A program made the translations under genes and the position numbers. Positions 16,961 through 25,791 of a stretch of 62,746 nt of DNA are shown here, in pieces; within the stretch, counting starts at the first letter, position 1; every line of letters begins with the position of its first letter. Source of the DNA: Sulfidibacterium sp964549335 (GTDB lineage: Bacteria > Bacteroidota > Bacteroidia > Bacteroidales > F082); contig CAZJUQ010000044.1 of NCBI GenBank assembly GCA_964549335.1, positions 1 through 62,746 on the forward strand. The letters are read 5' to 3'. The notes beneath the pieces were generated by a model that was not told where the DNA came from, made no database searches, and saw only the letters and a program-made list of their open reading frames with translations.

Positions 16961-18538
16961 ATGAAACCATCAAATAAAAAGGCAAAAATTCTTATTGTTG
17001 ACGATATGGCGGTTAATCTGGAACTGATGAAATCGGTTTTAAATACCGTTCCCGATTATAGTGTGGTATGTGTCAACAATGGAAAATCAGCCATTCAGAA
17101 AGCCAAATCAAATTATTTCGACCTTATTTTACTCGACATAATGATGCCCGAAATGGACGGTTTTGAAGTGTGCAGCATTTTAAAAAATTATCCCACCACC
17201 AAAAATATACCCATAATATTTTTAACCGCATTATCCGACCCCCAAAACATACAAAAAGCTTTTCAGGTAGGCGCTGTCGATTACATATCAAAACCGTTTT
17301 TAAAAGAGGAACTTCTTGCAAGGATAAAACTGCACATACAACTAAAACGCATTAACGAGGAACTGGTAAAAGCAAAAAAAGCCGCCGAAGCCGCAGCCGA
17401 AGCAAAATCCATTTTCCTTGCCAACATGTCGCACGAAATACGTACTCCCATGAACGGAATTATTGGCATGGTGGACATACTGAAAAAAACACCCTTGACC
17501 CCCGAACAAAAAGAATATGTTCAAATTATAGAATCGTCGGGCGAAAACCTGCTTACAATAATAAACGATATTCTCGACTACTCAAAAATAGAAGCAGGCA
17601 GAATTGAACTGGAAAAAATACCCATAAATTTACGTGAAGAGATAAATAATGTTGTTAAAATCCTGCAAATTCAAGCCGACAGGAAAAACCTCTCGCTAAT
17701 AGTGGAAATAGACGACGACGTACCACAATTCCTCATTGGCGACCCCGTACGTCTGAAACAGATAATTATCAACCTTGTAAACAATGCCATAAAGTTTACC
17801 GAAAAAGGCAATATCAGAATAGTTGTCGAAAAACAGCAAATTAACGGCACAAAAGCTCACCTCCTATTCAAAGTTATCGACACCGGAATAGGAATTTCCG
17901 AAGAGGGGAAAAAACGCCTGTTCAAATCGTTTTCGCAAGTTGACCGCTCCACAACCCGCAAGTTCGGTGGTACCGGACTGGGTCTCGCCATTTGTAAAAA
18001 CCTCAGCGAAATGATGGGCGGAGAAATAGGTGTGGAAAGCGAAGTAGGAGTAGGTTCAACATTCTGGTTTACCGTAGTACTCGAAATTTCCGACAAAGAG
18101 ACATACCAAAAAAGTAACAAATCGGAAAAAATTGACAATATAAAAGAAAAATTAAAAGTTAAACTTAACATCCTCCTCGCCGAAGATAACACCATTAACC
18201 AAAAAGTGGCTCTCGTTAACTTAAACAACCTGGGACACAATACCGACGTGGCAAACAATGGAAAAGAAGCCGTTGAAATGTTTCTGAAAAAAAATTACGA
18301 CCTGATTTTCATGGATATTCAAATGCCGGAAATGGACGGTATTGAGGCTACAAAAAAAATAAGAGAAATTGAAAAAAAACATAATGCTATTAGAAAAATT
18401 CCTATTATTGCAATGACTGCTAACACAATGGAAGGGGATAAGGAAAAATACTTGCAAGCAGGTATGAATGACTATGTTAGCAAGCCGTTTAAGCAAAAAG
18501 AACTTGTGGCTATTTTTAATAAATACAACTTTGTATAA
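16961..18538 (+). CDS. Hybrid histidine kinase, REC-HisKA-HATPase-REC
   Basis: A soluble 525-residue protein with two receivers around a kinase. The N-terminal REC has Asp59 (LLDIMMPEMDG) and the Lys in DYISKPF. An Ala-rich coiled coil (about 135-150) leads to HisKA with His158 (FLANMSHEIRTPMNG), then a HATPase with NLVNNAIKF, DTGIGI and GGTGLGLAI. The C-terminal REC has Asp452 (FMDIQMPEMDG) and DYVSKPF. All phosphotransfer residues are intact, unlike the kinase-like protein upstream. With no sensor or membrane domain, its input is probably phosphorylation of its N-terminal REC, possibly by CheA. The output partner is not evident. Confidence 0.92.
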   Translation: MKPSNKKAKILIVDDMAVNLELMKSVLNTVPDYSVVCVNNGKSAIQKAKSNYFDLILLDIMMPEMDGFEVCSILKNYPTTKNIPIIFLTALSDPQNIQKAFQVGAVDYISKPFLKEELLARIKLHIQLKRINEELVKAKKAAEAAAEAKSIFLANMSHEIRTPMNGIIGMVDILKKTPLTPEQKEYVQIIESSGENLLTIINDILDYSKIEAGRIELEKIPINLREEINNVVKILQIQADRKNLSLIVEIDDDVPQFLIGDPVRLKQIIINLVNNAIKFTEKGNIRIVVEKQQINGTKAHLLFKVIDTGIGISEEGKKRLFKSFSQVDRSTTRKFGGTGLGLAICKNLSEMMGGEIGVESEVGVGSTFWFTVVLEISDKETYQKSNKSEKIDNIKEKLKVKLNILLAEDNTINQKVALVNLNNLGHNTDVANNGKEAVEMFLKKNYDLIFMDIQMPEMDGIEATKKIREIEKKHNAIRKIPIIAMTANTMEGDKEKYLQAGMNDYVSKPFKQKELVAIFNKYNFV

Positions 18539-18544
18539 ACACAA

Positions 18545-18940
18545 ATGAACAAAATTATGAATAAGTTTGACTTTTCGGACAAAGTGATTCTTGTGGTTGA
18601 AGATACCGAAACCTCAAATAAGTTTTTTGAGGCGGCATTGAGCCGTACCAACGCAAAACTGCTTTGGGCAACTGACGGTAAAGAGGCTATCGAAATTTTC
18701 GACAAAAATCATATCGACATAATATTGCTTGACCTTAACCTTTTATCCACCAACGGTTTCGAAGTATTAAAACATGTAAGAAACATGGGAAGCAATGTCC
18801 CCGTTTTGGTTCAAACGGCTTATGTACTGGCAGGCGAAGAAAAAACAAGTTTTGAACTCGGCGCCGACGCTTTTATAGCAAAACCGATAAAGCTGAACCA
18901 ACTTATGGAAACAATAGACGAACTTCTTAAGAAAAAATAG
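18545..18940 (+). CDS. Single-domain response regulator, last gene of the chemosensory operon
   Basis: A 131-residue receiver with the acidic Glu-Asp in LVVEDTE, phosphoacceptor Asp63 (ILLDLNLLSTNGFEV) and Lys in AFIAKPI. It ends with a short helix and has no output domain. It follows the hybrid kinase by 6 nt and is the likeliest acceptor of its phosphoryl group, but could also receive it from CheA. Its stop is 2 nt from the stop of the convergent acyltransferase gene. Confidence 0.9.
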   Translation: MNKIMNKFDFSDKVILVVEDTETSNKFFEAALSRTNAKLLWATDGKEAIEIFDKNHIDIILLDLNLLSTNGFEVLKHVRNMGSNVPVLVQTAYVLAGEEKTSFELGADAFIAKPIKLNQLMETIDELLKKK

Positions 18941-18942
18941 TT

Positions 18943-20301
18943 TTAAACCCGGTCGAAACACATCCCGGCAAAAGATATTAACTCATCATAAAGGTTCAAG
19001 AGCGATTTAAACACTTTTGAACCTTTTGTTTTGAATGCAAAAAACCGAAATTCCCTTTTAAACTTCCTGAACAAACGATACCATTGCCACGACAAAACAG
19101 CACTTACCGGCAGAAAAATAAAAAACAGCAACGATTTAACCGTATCCCCTGTTAAAAAATAGAATATTCCCGTTTCAATAACATAAAAAAGAGGAAACAG
19201 CAACATGGTCAACACAAATTTGAACGAACTGTGAAACTGCCTGTCTTTAATCATGCCCGCAACTTTTACGGGTATGAAATATTGTAATGCATTTATCAAA
19301 AAACCAAAAAGAAAAACGGGAAAAAAAAGCACCAATACCACACCTTTGCCCAACATTCCCCAAAGAGTTACATTATTGGCGGCAACCTCTTTATACGTAA
19401 ACCCTTCATTTTGCAATATTCCCAAAAATTCCGACATCTTTTCCGACATCTTTTCAACAACTTGCGGATTATCTTTTTCAACATGTTCGATACCCGCAAT
19501 CAATCTTTTGTCAACCCTGAAGCCGTCATAAAGTTTACCTTTGTCGAGATTTAGTTTTTTTATTCCCAACTGACGATACATCTTTCTCAGTTCGTCGTAT
19601 AGCTCGTAATAGTTTTCGCTCTCGATATTAATCATCAACGGTTTAATCTTTCCGGCAAGCTCCGACCTTATTTTGTTGTACGCAATGACGGGATTTTCTT
19701 TGTATTGTTCATAATAATCGGACACCTCCAAAGGTTCACCGAAATTTACAAGCAAAGTTGAGCGGTAATCGGTGTAACACTCATAATCGATGCCAACGGG
19801 GATGATTTTTATTTTTAGCGAAAAATCTTTTGCCTCTTCGGTTTGGAAAGCTATCCTGGCAAACCCCTTTTTCAATTGACGCAATCTTCGGTAACCGGCA
19901 TGATTACCTTCGGGCATTATAACAAAAGAGTTTTTGTTTAGAATAATGTCAACGGTCTTTTCAAAAACCATCCGGTTCTTTTTCAACGAATCATATCCGT
20001 CGCGAATGCGGTAAACAGGCAAAATTTTCAGCCAGTACAATACCGCCGCAATAAATTTATTGGAAAAGATGTCGGAACGCGCCACAAACACCGGTTGATT
20101 GTAAAAAGCAAACTCAATTGCCAAAGCATCCATCAAGGCGTTTTGATGATTTGCCGTTATTATCAAATGTTCGTTTAAAGGCACTTTTTCGCGGTTTACG
20201 TATTCCACCTTGCGGTAAAAAACCTTATCGTGCCAAAACTTTACCCAATATTTAAAAACGGCATACGAAACCGAATATTTTTCAATATTTTTTAATCCCA
20301 T
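18943..20301 (-). CDS. 1-acyl-sn-glycerol-3-phosphate acyltransferase family protein
   Basis: A membrane-associated PlsC-type acyltransferase of 452 residues, longer than a minimal PlsC. It has TANHQNALMDALA (the NHx-D catalytic motif in the spaced form seen in this phylum), the FVIMPEGNH motif (EG block) and PVGIDYE. The C-terminal half has several hydrophobic stretches (VLVLFFPVFLFGFLI and further helices near 360-410), so it is probably a multi-span membrane protein. The exact acyl acceptor is unknown. The start overlaps the transporter's stop by 1 nt (TAATG), so the two are co-transcribed. Confidence 0.88.
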   Translation of the reverse strand: MGLKNIEKYSVSYAVFKYWVKFWHDKVFYRKVEYVNREKVPLNEHLIITANHQNALMDALAIEFAFYNQPVFVARSDIFSNKFIAAVLYWLKILPVYRIRDGYDSLKKNRMVFEKTVDIILNKNSFVIMPEGNHAGYRRLRQLKKGFARIAFQTEEAKDFSLKIKIIPVGIDYECYTDYRSTLLVNFGEPLEVSDYYEQYKENPVIAYNKIRSELAGKIKPLMINIESENYYELYDELRKMYRQLGIKKLNLDKGKLYDGFRVDKRLIAGIEHVEKDNPQVVEKMSEKMSEFLGILQNEGFTYKEVAANNVTLWGMLGKGVVLVLFFPVFLFGFLINALQYFIPVKVAGMIKDRQFHSSFKFVLTMLLFPLFYVIETGIFYFLTGDTVKSLLFFIFLPVSAVLSWQWYRLFRKFKREFRFFAFKTKGSKVFKSLLNLYDELISFAGMCFDRV

Positions 20302-21293
20302 TATGCCGCATTCTTAATTTTATCACCCGTCGAAACATTTCCCGTAAGTCCGAAAGTGAATTTTGTCCAAACACCGGCCATAAACAACCCCGCTATTATA
20401 TGCCATATGCCCCACCAAGCCGCTATTATTGCCATTCCTCCCAATTCGAGTTCGGGAGGAAAAATTTTAGGATTGAATATCAATACCAGCGCAAGTCCCG
20501 AATTTTGTATCCCCGTTTCAATGGATATGGTTTTCCTGTCAACCCTTGGCCTTTTGAAAATTTTCGCCAAATAATATCCCGTAGTCAGTGCAAGTGCATT
20601 ATGAATTAAAACAATAAAGAAAATGTATTCTATCACTTTAAGAAAATGGTCGAAATTTTTTACAAAAGCCATAACTACAATGGCTATAAAGGCTAAAATC
20701 GAAAATTTCTTGAAAGGTTTTACAATCCTCTTTGCAAAACCGTGCCATCTGTTGTTTACAAAAATACCGAGAATTAAAGGAATGCCGAGAATGATAAATA
20801 CCGTTTGAAACATTTGCAAAGTATCTATTTGCAGAGGGCGTACCAATTGCGAAGCATCGGTACGGGATAAAAAACCTGTATAAAGTTTACCCCAAACCGA
20901 GAAATTCAAAGGGGTCATAAAAACCGCTGCCACCGTGGCTATGGCCGTTAGACTTACCGAAAGAGCCACATTACCCTTTGCAAGCGACGATATAAAATTG
21001 GAAATGTTGCCTCCCGGACAGGCAGCCACCAATATCATACCGAGTGCCATAGTGGGAGTAATAAAATCCTTTAACAATATGGCAAGAACAAATGTCAAAA
21101 AAGGAAGTGCCAAAAATTGCGACAAAACACCCACAAATGCCGACCGGGGATTGTATGCCAGTTTTTTAAAGTGTTCCAACTTTATTTCCAATGCCACGCC
21201 AAACATTATAAATGCCAATGTGATATTTAAAGCGTGTAAACTCTCGGGACTGAAATTCAACCTGATATGGTCTAATGCCTGTAACTCTTCCAT
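20301..21293 (-). CDS. Bile acid:sodium symporter (BASS) family transporter
   Basis: A polytopic membrane protein of 330 residues with about nine hydrophobic segments. It has the BASS signatures VAACPGGNISNFISSLAKGNVALSV, where the sodium-binding region lies, and ETGIQNSGLAL in the second repeat. The substrate of bacterial members is usually an organic acid rather than bile acid, and cannot be told from sequence. It is co-transcribed with the acyltransferase downstream. Confidence 0.9.
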   Translation of the reverse strand: MEELQALDHIRLNFSPESLHALNITLAFIMFGVALEIKLEHFKKLAYNPRSAFVGVLSQFLALPFLTFVLAILLKDFITPTMALGMILVAACPGGNISNFISSLAKGNVALSVSLTAIATVAAVFMTPLNFSVWGKLYTGFLSRTDASQLVRPLQIDTLQMFQTVFIILGIPLILGIFVNNRWHGFAKRIVKPFKKFSILAFIAIVVMAFVKNFDHFLKVIEYIFFIVLIHNALALTTGYYLAKIFKRPRVDRKTISIETGIQNSGLALVLIFNPKIFPPELELGGMAIIAAWWGIWHIIAGLFMAGVWTKFTFGLTGNVSTGDKIKNAA

Positions 21294-21614
21294 GGATCAA
21301 TTTTCACAATTATTTTGCATAGATACAAAAAATATTAAAAATATTCAATATCAAGGCACCCCGCAGTGACAATCAGTTTTTATATTTTACGGCAATAACA
21401 GGAACTAAAACGGCATTGCCAAACCCATGAAATCATCCGCATAACATTACTGTACAAAAGAGGTTGCAAACCTAAACCGTAGAAACGGGCTATTTATCAA
21501 AACACACCGGTTTTCCGTTAAAAAACGGCAAACCAAAACTTTTCATATTTTTTTCACAAAAAGTTAAAACAAAGGTAAATCGAACTAATTTTGTAAAAAA
21601 ATAGCCGTTTTTTC
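21294..21614. other. Intergenic region between divergent genes
   Basis: This 321-bp stretch has no supported gene. It holds the -7 element for the downstream glycosyltransferase gene (21586-21593), a minus-strand TACCTTTG at 21577-21570 that may be spurious, and two weak 5-bp hairpins (21461-21473; 21515-21528). Otherwise it is AT-rich and featureless. Confidence 0.5.
21586..21593 (+). promoter_or_regulatory. Bacteroidota -7 element for the GT9 gene
   Basis: TAATTTTG matches TAnnTTTG and lies 22 nt before the GTG start at 21615. It supports that start. No clear -33 box. Confidence 0.5.
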
Positions 21615-22610
21615 GTGAAACGCATATTAATCATACAAACCGCTTCGCTCGGAGATGTTATACTTGCAACACCTCTTATAGAAAAACTACACCGTTTTTA
21701 TCCGGGAAGCCGCATTGATTTTCTTTTGAAATACGGCAACGAATCGTTGTTGCGCGGACATCCCTACCTTAAACACGTTATGGTATGGGACAAAAACGAA
21801 AAAAAATACGGTCATCTGCTCGAACTGTTAAAAATAATACGTCAAGAGAAATACGATTTGGTAGTTAATGCTCAACGTTTTGTTTCATCGGGACTTTTAA
21901 CGGCATTTTCAAAAGCAAAACATACAACGGGCTTTAAAAAAAATCCTCTGTCGCTACTTTTTACCAAAAGGGTATCGCACAAAATAGGCGTAACCGGAAA
22001 TAATCCGCACGAAACGGAAAGGAATTTGAAACTGATAGAACATCTTACCGACAAAACTTTTTTCAAACCGGTACTCTATCCGTCGCAACACGATTACGCA
22101 CTGGTTTCGCAATATAAAACGCATAAATTCATAACCGTATCGCCCGCCTCCTTGTGGTTTACAAAACAGTATCCCAAAGAAAAGTGGGTGGAATTTATTA
22201 AAGATTTGGACGACGATTTGACGGTATATTTTCTCGGAGGAGAAAACGACCGCGCTCTATGCGACGAAATAATGGAACTTTCGGGACACAAAAACAGCTT
22301 GAACCTTGCCGGAAAGTTGACTCTTTTACAATCGGCGGCACTTATGAAAGATGCGGCAATGAATTATACCAACGATTCGGCGCCAATGCACCTGTGCTCC
22401 GCCGTAAACGCACCCGTTGCCGCTATTTTTTGTTCCACCGTGCCCCAATTCGGATTCGGACCGTTATCGGAAAAATCTTTGGTGATTGAAACCGGACAAC
22501 ACCTGAAATGCCGCCCTTGCGGAATACACGGGCGAAAAAGTTGTCCTGAAAAACACTTTGAATGCGCAATGTCGATAAATAAAAATCAACTGCTGTCATG
22601 CATACAATAA
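21615..22610 (+). CDS. Glycosyltransferase family 9 (heptosyltransferase-like)
   Basis: A cytoplasmic GT-B glycosyltransferase of 331 residues, of the type that adds ADP-heptose or related sugars to LPS core. N-terminal IIQTASLGDVILATPLIEKL and the C-terminal sugar-nucleotide region NYTNDSAPMHLCSAVNAPVAAIF are family-typical. A Cys-rich end (CRPCGIHGRKSCPEKHFEC) is common in this family. The start is GTG 21615, directly before the conserved first strand; there is no upstream ATG. The donor sugar is not evident. tsaC follows almost at once. Confidence 0.92.
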   Translation: MKRILIIQTASLGDVILATPLIEKLHRFYPGSRIDFLLKYGNESLLRGHPYLKHVMVWDKNEKKYGHLLELLKIIRQEKYDLVVNAQRFVSSGLLTAFSKAKHTTGFKKNPLSLLFTKRVSHKIGVTGNNPHETERNLKLIEHLTDKTFFKPVLYPSQHDYALVSQYKTHKFITVSPASLWFTKQYPKEKWVEFIKDLDDDLTVYFLGGENDRALCDEIMELSGHKNSLNLAGKLTLLQSAALMKDAAMNYTNDSAPMHLCSAVNAPVAAIFCSTVPQFGFGPLSEKSLVIETGQHLKCRPCGIHGRKSCPEKHFECAMSINKNQLLSCIQ

Positions 22611-22612
22611 AC

Positions 22613-23179
22613 ATGGAAAACGAAATAAACAAAGCGGTTGAACTACTGCGAAAAGGGAAAGTGATACTCTACCCTACCGATACCATTTGGGGTATAGGTT
22701 GCGACGCCACACAACCCAAAGCCGTTGAAAAGGTTTACAAAATAAAGATGCGTCCCGGAGAAAAAAAACAGGCCATTATTTTGCTCGACAATATCGACAA
22801 AATAGAGAGATACGTAAAAAAAGTTCCCGAAGTAACACGCGATTTGATAGAGCAATCTCCCGGTCCGTTAACCATCATTTTCGAGGGCGGCAAAAATGTG
22901 GCGAAAAATGTTTTGTCAGAGGGGGGAAACATAGCAATCCGTATCGTAAAAGGGGATTTTTGCGTGGAAGTGATTAAAAGACTCGGCAAACCCATAGTAT
23001 CCACTTCGGCAAATATCTCGGGCGAAGATGCACCTATTGTATTCAGCGAAATAAGCAATGAGATAATATCCAAGGTGGATTATGTGGTAAATGTCCACCG
23101 CGAGAGGATAAATTCGGTAAAAGCTTCCACAATAATAAAACTTGAAACCAACAACAGTTTTACCATAATACGCCCATAA
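22613..23179 (+). CDS. tsaC: L-threonylcarbamoyladenylate synthase (TsaC/Sua5 type)
   Basis: Makes threonylcarbamoyl-AMP for the t6A37 modification of ANN-decoding tRNAs. The 188-residue YrdC domain has VILYPTDTIWGIGCDAT, the KxRP-like MRPGEKKQAIILL, PGPLTII and PIVSTSANISGEDAP. The short form without the Sua5 C-terminal domain fits TsaC. ATG 22613 gives the usual N-terminus; ATG 22598 would overlap the GT9 gene. Confidence 0.93.
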   Translation: MENEINKAVELLRKGKVILYPTDTIWGIGCDATQPKAVEKVYKIKMRPGEKKQAIILLDNIDKIERYVKKVPEVTRDLIEQSPGPLTIIFEGGKNVAKNVLSEGGNIAIRIVKGDFCVEVIKRLGKPIVSTSANISGEDAPIVFSEISNEIISKVDYVVNVHRERINSVKASTIIKLETNNSFTIIRP

Positions 23180-23206
23180 AAAAACCGCCATGATATGTCA
23201 CGGCGG
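23178..23206 (-). terminator. Rho-independent terminator of the DUF2795 gene
   Basis: CCGCC (23185-23189) pairs with GGCGG (23202-23206), with TGA/TCA pairing inside across one mismatch and a TATG loop. On the minus strand it is followed by seven T (23184-23178). It abuts the tsaC stop codon, so it may also slow plus-strand transcription. Confidence 0.7.
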
Positions 23207-23234
23207 CTCTTCTATAAATAATCACTTCTTTTTT

Positions 23235-23456
23235 CTAATACTCGTCTTCGTTAAAAAAGAAATCCTCTTTGGTAGGATAGTCGGGCCAAATGTCTTCGAT
23301 ACGGTCGTAAACTTCTCCTTCGTCTTCGATTTCTTTTAAATTTTCAATAACTTCCGGAGGAGTACCGGTACGTATGCACCATTCTATCAGCTCATCTTTT
23401 GTGGCCGGCCAAGGTGCATCTTCTAATTTTGAGGCTAATTCCAACGTCCAATACAT
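23235..23456 (-). CDS. DUF2795 domain-containing small protein
   Basis: A 73-residue acidic cytoplasmic protein of unknown function. It closely follows the DUF2795 pattern: ELASKLEDAPWPATKDELIEW, VIENLKEIEDEGEVYD and the ending PTKEDFFFNEDEY. It is a monocistronic gene with its own promoter and terminator. I cannot assign a function. Confidence 0.88.
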   Translation of the reverse strand: MYWTLELASKLEDAPWPATKDELIEWCIRTGTPPEVIENLKEIEDEGEVYDRIEDIWPDYPTKEDFFFNEDEY

Positions 23457-23483
23457 AGCTGACTTATTTGGTTAAAATTTTTG

Positions 23484-23491
23484 CAAAAGTA
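23484..23491 (-). promoter_or_regulatory. Bacteroidota -7 element for the DUF2795 gene
   Basis: Reads TACTTTTG on the minus strand, 28 nt before the ATG at 23456. A near-palindrome (23508-23519) sits upstream where a -33 box would be. Confidence 0.55.
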
Positions 23492-23541
23492 ATTTTTTTT
23501 TAATACGGGAAAATTTTCCGTAAAAATTTTTTGCAAGCCTT

Positions 23542-24090
23542 TCAAACACGGGGTTTCCAAAGGTTTTCGGGCACTCCCGCATCGTAAGAAAACTTTCGTG
23601 CCAACACAAAAAAGTAGTCGGAAAGACGGTTGAGATATTTTATCTCCAACGGATTTACATCGTAATCGAGCGACAATTTAATAACCAAACGTTCGGCACG
23701 GCGGCAAACGGTACGTGCAATATGACATAAAGATACCGTGGGATGACCTCCCGGCAGCACAAAAGATTTTAAAGAGGGCAAATGTTTATTCATTTCGTCA
23801 ATTTCGCTCTCAAGAAAAGCAACATCGCTCTCCTTTAACCCCGGCAAATCTTTTGTTTCTTTGCTGTCGTCTTTTGCCAAAAGTCCACCCAATACAAACA
23901 GCACATTCTGAATTTCAAACAAAACCTCTTTGCTGTGTTCGTCAATATCCTGGTCGCGAATTAATCCCGTAAACGAGTTTAACTCATCAACAGTACCATA
24001 CGCTTCTATTTTTTCGTGATATTTGGGAACCCTTGTCCCGCCTATCAATGAGGTTGTACCTTTGTCTCCTGTTTTTGTATATATTTTCAT
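23542..24090 (-). CDS. Cob(I)yrinic acid a,c-diamide adenosyltransferase (PduO type)
   Basis: Transfers the adenosyl group of ATP to reduced corrinoid to give adenosylcobalamin. The 182-residue protein has the PduO signatures: YTKTGDKGTTSLIGG near the N-terminus (ATP binding), AYGTVDELNSF, and the C-terminal CRRAERLVIKL and YLNRLSDYFFVLAR. The product is the cofactor of methylmalonyl-CoA mutase, which fits meaB at 60.6-61.7 kb, although no mutase gene is in the window. Confidence 0.93.
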   Translation of the reverse strand: MKIYTKTGDKGTTSLIGGTRVPKYHEKIEAYGTVDELNSFTGLIRDQDIDEHSKEVLFEIQNVLFVLGGLLAKDDSKETKDLPGLKESDVAFLESEIDEMNKHLPSLKSFVLPGGHPTVSLCHIARTVCRRAERLVIKLSLDYDVNPLEIKYLNRLSDYFFVLARKFSYDAGVPENLWKPRV

Positions 24091-24227
24091 ACGACTTCTT
24101 AAATTTTGTGTCAGATTAAGTGTCCGGGCTATACATTGCAGGTTTCAATGCCGCTGATTTTCCTGATGTCAAAATTGTTATTTAAAATGAAGAGAATACT
24201 ACTTTAACCCTCTTTTTTCATGCTGTT

Positions 24228-24953
24228 TCACACCTTTGCCAACTCGTCTTTCACACTTACCACGTTATTGTTTGGTTTGTCCGATTCTATCAAACCGTCG
24301 CGCAGCCGTATTATGCGGTGGGCATGCATAGCAATATCCTCTTCGTGTGTAACCAAAACTATTGTATTTCCCGCTTCGTGAATTTTTTCGAGCAGGCCAA
24401 TAATTTCAAGAGATGTTTTAGTATCAAGGTTTCCGGTAGGTTCGTCGGCAAGTAGCAACGAAGGATTGTTTACCAAAGCCCGGGCTATAGCAACCCGTTG
24501 CCGCTGTCCTCCCGAAAGCTCATTGGGACGGTGGTTCATACGGTCGGAAAGCTGAACTTTTTCCAGCGCCCTTTCAGCCATCTCCACACGTTCGCGTTTC
24601 GATTTGCCGGCATATATAAGAGGCAGCATAACGTTTTCCAAAGCCGTGGAGCGGGGCAAAAGATTAAAAGTTTGAAAAATAAAACCTATCTCTTTATTGC
24701 GAATTTCCGCCAATTGATTGTCCGACATTTTGCTTACGTCAACCCCGTTTAAAAAGTATCTGCCGCCGGTAGGTGTATCAAGGCACCCGATAGTATTCAT
24801 CAATGTCGATTTCCCCGAACCCGAAGGACCCATAAGGGCTACAAATTCGTTTTGTTTTACGGTAAGGGTAATCGATTTAAGGGCTTTAACAATTTCGCTT
24901 CCAACTTTATAGTGCCTTGAAATATTTTCAAGTTTTAAAACCTCTTTAGTCAT
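24228..24953 (-). CDS. ABC transporter ATP-binding protein (LolD/MacB-like)
   Basis: A 241-residue ABC ATPase: Walker A GPSGSGKST, LSGGQRQRVAIARAL, Walker B LLADEPTGNLD, and H-loop VTHEEDIA. The sequence class (IGFIFQTFNLLPRSTALENV) is that of the LolD/MacB/FtsE group, which pairs with FtsX-fold permeases. No permease is adjacent; the only FtsX-like gene in the window is 14 kb away, so the partner is uncertain. Confidence 0.9.
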   Translation of the reverse strand: MTKEVLKLENISRHYKVGSEIVKALKSITLTVKQNEFVALMGPSGSGKSTLMNTIGCLDTPTGGRYFLNGVDVSKMSDNQLAEIRNKEIGFIFQTFNLLPRSTALENVMLPLIYAGKSKRERVEMAERALEKVQLSDRMNHRPNELSGGQRQRVAIARALVNNPSLLLADEPTGNLDTKTSLEIIGLLEKIHEAGNTIVLVTHEEDIAMHAHRIIRLRDGLIESDKPNNNVVSVKDELAKV

Positions 24954-24988
24954 AATTTATATTTATATAATTTTACAAATGTACTCTT

Positions 24989-25780
24989 TTAGACAACAAC
25001 CGGCACGTTTTGTTTCTTCAAATCTTTATTAAAAAAGACAAGTCCGAACCAAAAAAGATCAACGGTTAAGGTAACGCGGCTGTCGTTTTGAATTTCTTTC
25101 CAAGCCTCTTCCATTTCTTTTGACCAATGAATATCGTCGAAAATGAAGACGGAATCTTGATGTGCCAGCGGATAACACAGGTTAAAATAATCAAGAGTAG
25201 GCTCCTTTCTGTGATTACCGTCAAAAAACACCATGTCGAGTTTGTCGAAAGTTTTTAACACTTGCGGCAAAGTGGTGTCGAAATTTCCCACAACCACCTC
25301 GGTATTATAAACGCGAAGCTCTTTTAGCACTCTTTTTGCTCTTCCGGCAAGGGCTTCGCACCCCTCTATCGTAACCATACGGCTGTCGGGAATGCTCTTT
25401 TTTAGATATACCGTACTGACACCAACGGCTGTGCCTAATTCCAAAACGGTTTTAGGAATAAAATGTTCGGCCAAACGGTATAGCAGATGCAACTGTTTAA
25501 AATTATGAGAGCGTTGTTTTACAAGTTTGCCCAATTTTATTTTCTTTGTTTGATAGTCTTTGCCGCCTGCACCGGCGCCGAAGTCCACGGTTTCGATTAT
25601 GTGTTTGCTCTTTTTCAGTCTCGACACATACCTGTCGTATCTTAAGCAGTGATGTGAAACTCTCTTTTTTCGCAATATCGAAACAAGGTCAAAAACAAAA
25701 TCGTCGTCGATATCACCTATCTGCTTTGCTCTTAAACGCCAAGTTAAATACCTTTTAACATGGTCAAATTCCTTTTTCAT
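24989..25780 (-). CDS. Class I SAM-dependent methyltransferase
   Basis: A 263-residue protein with a Rossmann-type methyltransferase core. TVLELGTAVGVSTVYL is motif I, and VTIEGCEALA follows as the acidic strand-2 motif. LDMVFFDGNH is the motif seen in O-methyltransferases of the catechol/caffeoyl type, and FDDIHW follows. The first 60 residues are basic and Arg-rich. Substrate unknown. It lies between an ABC ATPase and a secreted protein on the same strand. Confidence 0.82.
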   Translation of the reverse strand: MKKEFDHVKRYLTWRLRAKQIGDIDDDFVFDLVSILRKKRVSHHCLRYDRYVSRLKKSKHIIETVDFGAGAGGKDYQTKKIKLGKLVKQRSHNFKQLHLLYRLAEHFIPKTVLELGTAVGVSTVYLKKSIPDSRMVTIEGCEALAGRAKRVLKELRVYNTEVVVGNFDTTLPQVLKTFDKLDMVFFDGNHRKEPTLDYFNLCYPLAHQDSVFIFDDIHWSKEMEEAWKEIQNDSRVTLTVDLFWFGLVFFNKDLKKQNVPVVV

Positions 25781-25791
25781 AATTCCGGTTT

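Noticed and set aside
23508..23519. Operator palindrome GGAAAATTTTCC near the DUF2795 promoter
   Set aside because: Short, AT-rich symmetry with no repeat elsewhere; could equally be part of the end of the adenosyltransferase transcript.
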